Positions 18,669 through 27,218 of a stretch of 33,454 nt of DNA are shown piece after piece; position 1 is the first letter of the stretch; each line of letters begins with the position of its first letter. The notes beneath the pieces are model-generated. The model had not been told where the DNA came from and made no database searches. It was given only the letters and a program-made list of their open reading frames with translations. Position numbers and translations under genes: made by a program. Source of the DNA: Victivallaceae bacterium (GTDB taxonomy: Bacteria; Verrucomicrobiota; Lentisphaeria; Victivallales; Victivallaceae); contig JAGYNC010000004.1 of assembly GCA_018400135.1 (NCBI GenBank), forward strand, positions 1 to 33,454, in the 5' to 3' direction.

Positions 18669-19244
18669 GTGATAGCCTTGAAATCAATTGAAAATGGTTG
18701 GATTGAATTGCATTTTGCTGCTTCGCGCAATGTTGAGACCAAGATGATCCGACTGGCATCAAAAACTTGCGATCCCCCGTCTGACCTGGCCATTGCGGTG
18801 CTGAATATTGCTGCGGTTTGTGGGAAAAATAGCGACATCACTACAATTGCCCCTCACTTTATTTTCTGGGAAGTCAAGCCTCAGTTGTATACCTGTTCGC
18901 TGGCTCCAGCCGGCGATGAAACGATAGCCATTGAGTTACATCATTGTCCGGACATGTATGCAGGGATTCACACCACCGATGAACTTCGACTTTGTGCTGT
19001 GATACATCTGAGCGACCTGACGGCAAATCTTTTTGAGGAGATGCGAGGATTACTGTTACAGCATGGATTTGTCGGTTATCGGCATCGCTGGGGGCGGGAT
19101 TTCCCATTAGCGTTGTTGGTGGAACTCTATAAACTGTTGAATCCAGATGTCGCCACCACAACGGCTGACATTAACGGCGAATTCCGCTTGCTGCAAACAA
19201 TTTTCAATTTTAATTCGTGGAAAACAAAACAATCGCGAGCGTGA
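18669..19244 (+). CDS. Hypothetical protein
   Basis: ORF 18645-19244; the likely start is GTG at 18669, preceded by GGAGGAG. No recognised family. Overlaps the convergent neighbour by ~35 bp. Confidence 0.55.
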   Translation: MIALKSIENGWIELHFAASRNVETKMIRLASKTCDPPSDLAIAVLNIAAVCGKNSDITTIAPHFIFWEVKPQLYTCSLAPAGDETIAIELHHCPDMYAGIHTTDELRLCAVIHLSDLTANLFEEMRGLLLQHGFVGYRHRWGRDFPLALLVELYKLLNPDVATTTADINGEFRLLQTIFNFNSWKTKQSRA

Positions 19245-20100
19245 TCAACGCTGCGGCAATAATGCGCCTGATAATGATTTTAGGCAAAAGACGACTCTCC
19301 AACGAATGAAACCCGAGCGCGGCGATCAACGTCCCCACAATAACAGAAAATATGCCGCGGGTTGATTGGACGATATTGCCGAATACCGGCCCAATAACGG
19401 CAAAGCAGTAAAAGAGCAACAGCATGCCGATAAACCAGAAAAAGGAAAATGGCAATGCCGGCAGAATTAGTCGTTTTGACATGCCGGGATAAACGCCGAA
19501 AACTATCGCTGCCGGTATCCCGATGAGGGTATAACTGAGTAATCCGGCAAGCGTTGAACTAAACATTATATTGGGATCGCCTATTTTTGTAATTAAAATT
19601 TTAATGTTAATGTCTGACAGCGAATACCCCATGCACGCCAGCATAATCCAACATAAACTGCGCCAGGGCAAAGTCCCTCCTGACCAGTTGGAAAATACGG
19701 CACCTGTAATACACAACGCCAGCGCTGCCCACTGTTGAAGAGCAAAGGATGTTCCATAGAAAAGAATGCTGAACATAGCCAGAAAAACAATTTTTAAACC
19801 CAATAGTGGCGCAACCCGCGAAGCCTCACTTCTTTTCAGTGCCGTAAAAAAGGCCATTTGTCCAAACAAATAATAACCGTTGCACAGGAGCAATGGCAGC
19901 AGGTAAACCCGGAGCGGTGGCAACGCCGCCCGTGGCAATAATATCGTCAGCGCGGCGGCGGCGAAGATGCCCATAATCATGTGGGACACGACTAATAGTT
20001 GAAAAGAGTTGCCATGTCGCTGAATAAAAAAGCGGGAAAATTGATAGGACACGGATTGACTCACGGCAGTACCCAATCCGGCAAAAATTCCAATAATCAT
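19210..20100 (-). CDS. DMT superfamily (EamA-like) permease
   Basis: 296 aa with about ten TM segments in two similar halves. Confidence 0.78.
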   Translation of the reverse strand: MIIGIFAGLGTAVSQSVSYQFSRFFIQRHGNSFQLLVVSHMIMGIFAAAALTILLPRAALPPLRVYLLPLLLCNGYYLFGQMAFFTALKRSEASRVAPLLGLKIVFLAMFSILFYGTSFALQQWAALALCITGAVFSNWSGGTLPWRSLCWIMLACMGYSLSDINIKILITKIGDPNIMFSSTLAGLLSYTLIGIPAAIVFGVYPGMSKRLILPALPFSFFWFIGMLLLFYCFAVIGPVFGNIVQSTRGIFSVIVGTLIAALGFHSLESRLLPKIIIRRIIAAALITLAIVLFSTN

Positions 20101-20234
20101 AATATCTTGCTCCGATCATACTTAATAACCTTCTCAAAAAGGTTTCGAACAGCGAAAAGTGAGTCCTCTAACGACCTTTCGAAGAAAGGACTTCAAGCAC
20201 GATAGTGCTGGATTTCGAGTTTCAAATTTTTAGA

Positions 20235-20257
20235 GCTTTTCGAAAAGGTTCTAACTA
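20235..20257. repeat. Divergent copy of the element-end motif (GCTTTTCGAAAAGGTTCTAACTA)
   Basis: Matches GCTTTTCGAGCACGGTCTAACTA at 143-165, with differences in the middle. Confidence 0.5.
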
Positions 20258-20322
20258 TATATGCGCCACCCCGGTGCGCCAGTTTTTTTTTGTTTTTTCT
20301 TTCAACAACGAAAATCATAATG

Positions 20323-20415
20323 CCTCACTCTTTGGGTGAGGTCGAGGCTACGACACCCGAGGAGGAACGATTAGTGCTCTGTAGTATTGACCCCGAACCA
20401 AAGGAAAGAGTGAGG
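20323..20415 (+). repeat. Dispersed intergenic element, copy 2 (candidate structured RNA)
   Basis: CCTCACTCTTT (20323-20333) / AAAGAGTGAGG (20405-20415) arms around GGGTGAGGTCGAGGCTACGACACCCGAGGAGGAACGATTAGTGCTCTGTAGTATTGACCCC. Confidence 0.7.
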
Positions 20416-20700
20416 GGTTACAGAAAATCATAAAATATACTGTGTTCTACTCGGTTCGCGTTTGATTCTCAAGATTAACTTACTATGATATGAAACATTC
20501 GTTGTCAGTAGAGCCTTACATACCCGCAGCGGTCTGTGCCTGCCACTCCGCCGCGCATACTGCGCCTCCGCCCCAACCCATTGGGCGGCCACGGGAAGTT
20601 TTGCAATTGGCTCGTGATTGAAAACAAATAAATTAGCCATAATCGGCACACAGCGCCTGTATATTCAAGGCTTATTTTAGAAATAGATACTGAAACTATC

Positions 20701-21693
20701 ATGGCATTACTTGACGTAAATAATTTAAAAGTTTGGTACCCGGTGCGTGGAGGCTGGTTCCGTTCCACAAGATATCTTCGCGCGGTTGACGGCGTAAGCT
20801 TTAACATCAAGGCTGGAGAAACTCTAGGACTGGTGGGCGAGAGCGGTTGTGGTAAAAGTACGCTGGGGCGTGCTTTGGTTGGACTTGAATCACCCCGTGC
20901 GGGCAGTTTTACCATCGATAGCATCAATCTCAATTCGCTTCACGGTAAGGAGCTGCGTCGCGCGAGAAAAAAAATACAGATGATTTTTCAGGACCCCTAC
21001 GGTTCGCTTAACCCCCGTCTGACTGTATTCAGCGCCATAAATGAGGTATTGGCGCTACATACAAAATTGAACAAATCACAGCGGATTGACCGGGTTACGG
21101 AATTGCTTGACCTTGTGGGGCTTGAACCCGAGTATATGCATCGTTACCCTCATCAGTTCAGCGGCGGACAGCGCCAGCGCGTCGGAATTGCCCGGGCTCT
21201 GGCGGCTGAACCCGAACTAATTGTGGCGGATGAACCGGTGTCGGCATTGGATGTCAGTGTTCAGGCCCAAATCATCAACCTGATGCGTGCAATCCAGAAG
21301 ACCACAGGAACAGCGTTTTTATTCATTGCCCATGATCTGGCGGTGGTGGAACACATCAGTCATCGAATAATAGTTATGTATCTGGGCAAAATTGTGGAAT
21401 CCGGCCCGAGTTCCAAACTGTGTGCCGCGCCGCAACATCCTTACACCAGGGCGTTATTATCGGCTGTGCCGACGCTGGATGCTAAAACCGGGCGTAAGCG
21501 CATTATCCTTCCGGGTGATGTTCCTTCGCCACTTGATCCTCCTTCCGGTTGTTGCTTCCATCCACGCTGCCCGCTGGCTCAGGATATCTGTCGCCGCGAA
21601 GCACCTGAACTGAACCCGTTAGCCGATGATTCTGACCATTTCTCGGCCTGTTTCTTTCCGGAACGAGTCGCTTCCATGATTAACAACACTTAG
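20701..21693 (+). CDS. Oligopeptide/dipeptide ABC transporter ATP-binding protein (OppF/DppF type)
   Basis: Walker A GESGCGKST, signature FSGGQRQRVGIARAL, and the C-terminal oligopeptide-transporter domain CCFHPRCPLAQDICRREAPEL. Confidence 0.93.
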   Translation: MALLDVNNLKVWYPVRGGWFRSTRYLRAVDGVSFNIKAGETLGLVGESGCGKSTLGRALVGLESPRAGSFTIDSINLNSLHGKELRRARKKIQMIFQDPYGSLNPRLTVFSAINEVLALHTKLNKSQRIDRVTELLDLVGLEPEYMHRYPHQFSGGQRQRVGIARALAAEPELIVADEPVSALDVSVQAQIINLMRAIQKTTGTAFLFIAHDLAVVEHISHRIIVMYLGKIVESGPSSKLCAAPQHPYTRALLSAVPTLDAKTGRKRIILPGDVPSPLDPPSGCCFHPRCPLAQDICRREAPELNPLADDSDHFSACFFPERVASMINNT

Positions 21694-21732
21694 GCGGTTT
21701 TTTCGTCAGCACTAATTATTTGAGGTGAATAT

Positions 21733-22626
21733 ATGAGTAATGTGTGGATAGCTCTGGGTTTGACTTTATTTGCTGGTATGGCAACCGGTCTTGGCAGTAT
21801 TATTGCGTTTATGGCCAAGCGCACTAATTATCGTTTTTTATCGATTGCCACCGGCTTCTCCGCCGGGGTGATGCTTTATATTTCATTCGTTGAAATATTT
21901 TTCAAAGGTGCCGAAACCCTGACCGAACGTTATGGCGAATGGGGAAATTGGGTTAATGTCGGATCCTTTTTTGGTGGGATACTCTTTATCGGTCTGATTG
22001 ACAACTTAATCCCGTCGGCTGAAAATCCGCATGAAATTCACCCGGAAGTAGAGACCCGACCACTCCACGATCCAGCGGCCCCGTCTCCGAAATTCGAAAC
22101 TTTGACACAAACTAAACGCAACGCTGGATTTCACGACCACAGTATTCATCATCATAAACTGATGCGAACCGGATTATTTACCGCGCTGGCCATCGGTATT
22201 CACAACCTGCCGGAAGGCTTGGTTACCTTTCTCGCCGCAGTGGAAGACCCCGAACTCGGGCTCGTCATTGCCGTGGCGATTGCGCTCCATAATATTCCGG
22301 AGGGAATCAGCGTTTCAGTGCCCATCTTTTACGCTACAGGTAATCGCAAAAAAGCATTCTTTTATTCCGTGCTTAGCGGCCTGGCAGAACCTGTTGGTGC
22401 GACTATCGCCTACTTTGGTCTCTTGTTATTCTTTGGTAGTAATGTTGGAACAATACCCTCTGAAATAATGGGAATACTTTTCGGCGGTATAGCGGGAGTG
22501 ATGGTTTACATCAGCCTGGATGAATTGATTCCCACCAGCAGGGCTTACGGCAAAGGACACGACAGTATTTACGGCCTGATTTCCGGTATGTTGGTGATGG
22601 CACTGAGCCTCCTGCTCATGAAATAA
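21733..22626 (+). CDS. ZIP family metal transporter (ZupT-like)
   Basis: [14 protein letters not shown] and [20 protein letters not shown] motifs; eight-TM pattern. Confidence 0.93.
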   Translation: MSNVWIALGLTLFAGMATGLGSIIAFMAKRTNYRFLSIATGFSAGVMLYISFVEIFFKGAETLTERYGEWGNWVNVGSFFGGILFIGLIDNLIPSAENPHEIHPEVETRPLHDPAAPSPKFETLTQTKRNAGFHDHSIHHHKLMRTGLFTALAIGIHNLPEGLVTFLAAVEDPELGLVIAVAIALHNIPEGISVSVPIFYATGNRKKAFFYSVLSGLAEPVGATIAYFGLLLFFGSNVGTIPSEIMGILFGGIAGVMVYISLDELIPTSRAYGKGHDSIYGLISGMLVMALSLLLMK

Positions 22627-23005
22627 TTGCGCAAAGCTGGATGAACTCGCGCTTGATTCCACAAAATGACGTGTTAGTTTTTGAGCGTAGACTTTTGCAA
22701 ACGTGGAAGATTCAGTGCGGCGCAGTCCTGTCTTGCAGGATAAAATGCGAGCTTGCCCTGCAATCGGGGGGGCGGCAAGACGTAGCCGTATTGACATATC
22801 TGTGAGAGGCAGGCAGGCAGGTAGGCTGCAAGTTCATCTCGCTTTGCGGGATTGTTGCCGACGAAGCAGATGTGCCGCAATGAATTCCCCCGAAGAGTAA
22901 ATTGTTACAGATTTTCCGACTCATCCAAAAGGTTAAGCTCGGAAACCACCTTAAATCATTATATTCAACTTTTTCACAAATTATAGAGTTTAACAGGACA
23001 TAAAA

Positions 23006-23545
23006 TTGAACGAACAACCCAATACTTCAATTCTGCTTCACGTTTGTTGCGCTCCGTGCGCGGCGCCGTGTATTGAACGGTTACAGGAGAACAATAGGGA
23101 TGTCCACCTGTTCTTTTCCAACTCGAACATCAACAGCGAAGCGGAATTTGCCAGACGGCTGTCGTTTGTGGAAGTGGTTGCAGAACACTTCCGGACTCCG
23201 TTACAGGTTGCTCCCTACCACCATGGCGAATGGCTTGACTGCATAAGTGGCCTGGAAGATGAACCGGAACGGGGTAAGCGTTGCACAAAATGTTTTGACT
23301 GGAATCTGGAACGCACCATGATCGCCGCGCAAAATATGGATAATATCACCTTTACGACGACACTAACGGTCAGTCCTCACAAGAACGCTAAACAGATTTT
23401 CGCTCTCGGAGAGAACTACCCAAACTTTGAGCCATGGGACTTTAAGAAACAGAACGGATTTAAACGCAGTATTGAACTTTCCCGTCAATTCAACCTCTAT
23501 CGCCAGAATTATTGCGGTTGCGAATTTTCCTGGCATAATAATTAG
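23006..23545 (+). CDS. queH: Epoxyqueuosine reductase QueH (DUF208)
   Basis: LLHVCCAPCAAPCIERL, FSNSNI, CTKCFDW and YCGCEFS motifs. TTG start; stop overlaps the next start. Confidence 0.9.
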   Translation: MNEQPNTSILLHVCCAPCAAPCIERLQENNRDVHLFFSNSNINSEAEFARRLSFVEVVAEHFRTPLQVAPYHHGEWLDCISGLEDEPERGKRCTKCFDWNLERTMIAAQNMDNITFTTTLTVSPHKNAKQIFALGENYPNFEPWDFKKQNGFKRSIELSRQFNLYRQNYCGCEFSWHNN

Positions 23546-24516
23546 TGGCGATGAAAAACAACGAAAAAAACAGCAAGATCAGTTGTCTGGATGCCTTCAT
23601 CAGCTATCTAGCAAATGAACGCCAGGCCAGCAACCATACCATCGACAATTATCGTCGTGATATTTTCCAATTTAGCGAACTCAGTGGTAATGACAACAAT
23701 TTTTCTAATTGGAGCAATGTGGATATTTATGCGGCCAGAAATTTTGTTGTCAGACTGCAACAACAACATCTCTCCCGCAACTCCATTCTGCGTAAAATCT
23801 CCTCGCTGCGTTCATTCTTCCGTTTTCTGGTACGCGAAGGGCTTGTCGAAAAAAATCCGTTCGTTGGCCTTGCATCACCAAAAAAAGAACAATCCCTGCC
23901 ACGATTCATGTCGGTAAACGAAGTCGGCAAACTGCTCGATACGCCCCGCATCTGGTGGCGGAATGCTGCGGAACAGGGGATTGCTAAAGATCAGGCAAGC
24001 GCCACTTTCGCTGCGGCACGCGATGCCGCAATGCTTGAAGTAATCTACAGTGGTGGACTGCGGATCAGCGAGGCTACGGGACTAAATCTTCAGCATATTG
24101 ACATGCTCGGCAGCGTCATAAAAGTTAGAGGCAAGGGAAAAAAAGAACGTTTTTGCGCACTCGGACGCCCTGCCCTGAAAGCGCTTCGAGCTTATTTCCA
24201 GTTGCGACAACTGCGGACAGAAAATCAGCATCCGGCAGCGCCGGTATTTGTCAACAAGTATGGCAACCGTCTGACCGCACGGTCATTTCAACGCAATTTG
24301 AAGAATTACCTTTGCACCGCAAACTTGTCGCCTAAACTCACTCCTCATAAACTCAGGCATTCATTTGCTACCCATTTGTTGGACGCAGGCGCCGATTTGC
24401 GCAGCGTACAGGAGTTGTTGGGACACGAAAACCTCAGCACTACTCAAATCTATACTCATGTAACAACAGAAAAGATGAAAAACATATATCGCAAAGCCCA
24501 CCCGCGGGCAAAATAA
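23545..24516 (+). CDS. Tyrosine recombinase XerC/XerD type
   Basis: SGGLRISEATGL, KLRHSFATHLLDAGADLRSVQELLGHENLSTTQIYTHV (R-HxxR-H-Y). GTG at 23545 or ATG at 23551. Confidence 0.93.
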   Translation: MAMKNNEKNSKISCLDAFISYLANERQASNHTIDNYRRDIFQFSELSGNDNNFSNWSNVDIYAARNFVVRLQQQHLSRNSILRKISSLRSFFRFLVREGLVEKNPFVGLASPKKEQSLPRFMSVNEVGKLLDTPRIWWRNAAEQGIAKDQASATFAAARDAAMLEVIYSGGLRISEATGLNLQHIDMLGSVIKVRGKGKKERFCALGRPALKALRAYFQLRQLRTENQHPAAPVFVNKYGNRLTARSFQRNLKNYLCTANLSPKLTPHKLRHSFATHLLDAGADLRSVQELLGHENLSTTQIYTHVTTEKMKNIYRKAHPRAK

Positions 24517-24634
24517 TTCGTAGCGCCAATCGATTCCATAACCCCGTCTGTCATCGAGCTTGGTATTCGTCGGATATTTATCCGCAGGGCAATGCTGCTC
24601 TTACATTACAAACGCCACCGCTCCAGGAGAATTT

Positions 24635-25261
24635 ATGGATAGCGAATTGATAAAAAAAATACTGCTCTTCTGTTCAGGACTAGGCTGTTTCGGGCTGGCG
24701 GTTTTCCTCTTCGTCGCCAGCGGCGGATCAATGGCCGGAGTCATCATCGGCGCGATAATTGCCATGCCTTTTATATACGGTGGCGGGTTGTGTTTTAGTC
24801 TGTTATTCTCTCCCATTGTCGCGGATCGCCTGACCGATTTCTTGTTTCTGCCACGCCGTTTCCTGAAATATCCCCCGGAATTACTGTCATACATCAGGGG
24901 ATTGGTTGAACAGGAACGCTATCAGGAAGCGATTGACAGGTTGACGGAAATACTGGCAAGAAAACCGTTCGATCCGGAAGCAACACTGTTGTTGGCGGAA
25001 ATTTACTTCGATCGGCTGAACGACACCATAAAAGGCGAACAAATAGTATTGGATTATTTCACACAAGCTAATCACAAGACAACCGGAGAAAATGTCCAAC
25101 TATTATTTCTCTACTGCGATAATATTTTCCCGGACAGTCCATCCGCTTCACAAGCAAAGTTTTTGTTACAACAGGAACTGACACGTCAAGGCTACAGTGT
25201 CCCGCAACGCAAACTACTGCAAAACCGCCTGGATAATTTGCCGCAATCAAGTTCCGCTTAA
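24635..25261 (+). CDS. Membrane-anchored TPR-like hypothetical protein
   Basis: The ORF extends to 24560, but ATG 24635 has the RBS CAGGAGAA; two TM segments then a TPR-like segment (YQEAIDRLTEILARKPFDPEATLLLAEIYFDR). Confidence 0.72.
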   Translation: MDSELIKKILLFCSGLGCFGLAVFLFVASGGSMAGVIIGAIIAMPFIYGGGLCFSLLFSPIVADRLTDFLFLPRRFLKYPPELLSYIRGLVEQERYQEAIDRLTEILARKPFDPEATLLLAEIYFDRLNDTIKGEQIVLDYFTQANHKTTGENVQLLFLYCDNIFPDSPSASQAKFLLQQELTRQGYSVPQRKLLQNRLDNLPQSSSA

Positions 25262-25795
25262 ACTGTGATCGAAAAAACTTTTGGTGTTCAGCACACGCGT
25301 ATCAACATCGCCATAGAGAGTAACGGCTCGCATCCGATTAAAACGGGCAATGCGAGCCCAGCAGCGCACAACCTCCCAACTGGCAACACTTCGCAATGGT
25401 GTTTCCGTGCCATCAGGCAAAATCAACATGAAGTTGTCGAGTTGCCGGAGACTGTTGCTGTCCACTTCCGCCAGGCGCACGTCAATTTCGTAAGATTCGC
25501 TGTCCACCTGGATATCGTTGGCAATCAGCCCTTGAAACGCGCCGCGCTGCTGCTGTGCGACTTCGGCGCTGAGTAAATCGACCGTGATGGTGGCAACGTG
25601 CGGGCCGCTTTCGAAAGCTTCGGTATTGTGATTAAACTGGACATAGGCGCTTTCAATCAGACTACGTCCTTCGGGTTGCTGCGGCGCAAAGGTGTCGTTT
25701 GTCCGCTTTAATCCGTCGAGAATCCGCTTATTTGTGTAAATTCGTTTGATCCGACAGAGCGGCCGGATCGGTGAGACATTTGATATCTGGTAGAT
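25247..25795 (-). pseudogene. Fragment of an RND-family efflux permease (periplasmic porter region)
   Basis: Frame reads ...TFAPQQPEGRSLIESAYVQFNHNTEAFESGPHVATITVDLLSAEVAQQQRGAFQGLIANDIQVDSESYEIDVRLAEVDSNSLRQLDNFMLILPDGTETPLRSVASWEVVRCWARIARFNRMRAVTLYGDVDTRVLNT. Both termini and an internal stretch of the expected ~1000 aa protein are absent. Confidence 0.75.
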
Positions 25796-25832
25796 TCAAC
25801 CGATCTGTCGGATCAACCCGATCGGCCTGATC
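25748..25832. repeat. 9-bp-period GATC tandem repeat with a 13-bp inverted repeat
   Basis: GATC at 25802, 25811, 25820 and 25829, and GATC/GAGC/GATC at 25748, 25757 and 25766. TTGATCCGACAGA (25746-25758) is the exact reverse complement of TCTGTCGGATCAA (25804-25816). Confidence 0.85.
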
Positions 25833-27146
25833 TTTTCTGAATTTTTGCGGATGCGGGAAAATATCAGGATGCCATCGCGTTGGAACGTCAGTTGGTAGTT
25901 CGGGTTGCGCAGGAGATTGCCAACAAATTGTTCCATACGCTTAAAGTCGCCTGCGGTATCGTAGCCGGAAAAAGTTTTGGTGTCAAAAATATATACGTCC
26001 GTACCTGTTTTCGGGCCGGGCAAGGAGTAGACCCGATGGGTGCGCAGAAAAAAGTAACCCAGATTATTTTGTGCGGTTATACTCAATCCCGGCGGCAATT
26101 CGCGTCGAATCGCATGAAACAGCATTGTATGTTCGAGATCGACAAACTGATAGTTCCACAGCGGCACGGAGAGGATAGCGCCATGAAAACGGGGACGGTA
26201 ACTGCTGATGTAGTTGTAGAATTTGAAGCTGGGTAGATCGCAGAAAACCAGGTGAGTAATTAAGGCCAATGCCGTTGCTGTGCTCCAGTAGATACCAGCG
26301 GTTCGCCCGGCATGGCGTTGTCGCAACATCACGCGCAACTGTCTCGCTGACAGTATTGCCAAAAATCGGCGGGAAACGTCCATAGTGCTGATAATCCACC
26401 CGCATGATATGGGGAAACCATATCTGCAGCACCCACCAACTCCAGAAGCTTGCGGCAATAAGACAAAACACACCATGCCAAAAACTTTTTTTACTGGAAC
26501 ACAGAAACAGTCCGCAAGCGCCGAGTGGAACAATAAAATCCTCTTTTATCAACGGCGTACATGCCAGCAGCAAGACGCATTGAAGCAGCTTGCCGCGGAA
26601 GTAAAAGAGCCATGCGGTAAAGAACAGCAAAGGAAACAAACATTCAATATGAAAATCATACAGGACAATTCGGGAATAATAGGGGTTCAGCAGATACATG
26701 CAGGCGAGCAATAACGGTATTTCCGGACGCCGGAAACAGTGCCGCGCCAACAGAAAAAGTGGAACCGCTGCCAGTGCCATGACTGCGGCCTGGAAGAATA
26801 CCAGGATTAATGGAGTGTCGAAAATCCAGTAAAACGGCACCAGCAATACAATAACGGGTGAGAAGTGGTCGAACGGTCCGCGAAAGTCGTGCATAAAGCT
26901 GCGGCCGAACGCGATATTGTGCAACATCGAATCGTAGATGCCGAAGTCCCACAACCCGTATTTCATGGCGTAATATTTGTAAGTTCCAAGCAGCGCGTAG
27001 ACGATAAACACCAACGCTACGCCAATCCACAAAATCAACCGGGCATGAGTTTGGGACAGTTTTAATGAGCGTTGACGATAACTCCAGCCGAAGCCAATGG
27101 CCAAGGCCGTAAACAGACACGCCGATGCAACAATAAAATAGTTCAC
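25796..27146 (-). pseudogene. DUF2079 family membrane protein, frameshifted
   Basis: N-terminal frame (ORF 26064-27146: YKYYAMKYGLWDFGIYDSMLHNIAFGRSFMHDFRGPFDHFSPVIVLLVPFYWI) and C-terminal frame (ORF 25796-26533: FHAIRRELPPGLSITAQNNLGYFFLRTHRVYSLPGP) switch around 26300-26350. Confidence 0.75.
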
Positions 27147-27218
27147 TGATTGCGCTCCTGTTACTGGTTTCTACGACGGACGGTGTGGGGGCCGTCCCTC
27201 CACTGTCAATGCCGAGGT

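Noticed and set aside
20505-20933. 142 aa minus-strand ORF overlapping the OppF-type gene
   Set aside because: Mostly antisense to the conserved ATPase; no coding evidence.
22674-22880. 68 aa minus-strand ORF with an NPAKRDEL segment faintly reminiscent of XTP/dITP pyrophosphatase N-termini
   Set aside because: The rest does not fit the family; too short and repeat-associated (GGCAGGCAGGCAGG).
23545-24516. Tyrosine recombinase as an integrase marking a mobile island
   Set aside because: Sequence and context (queH overlap, no att-like repeats, no phage or ICE genes) fit a chromosomal XerC/XerD better.
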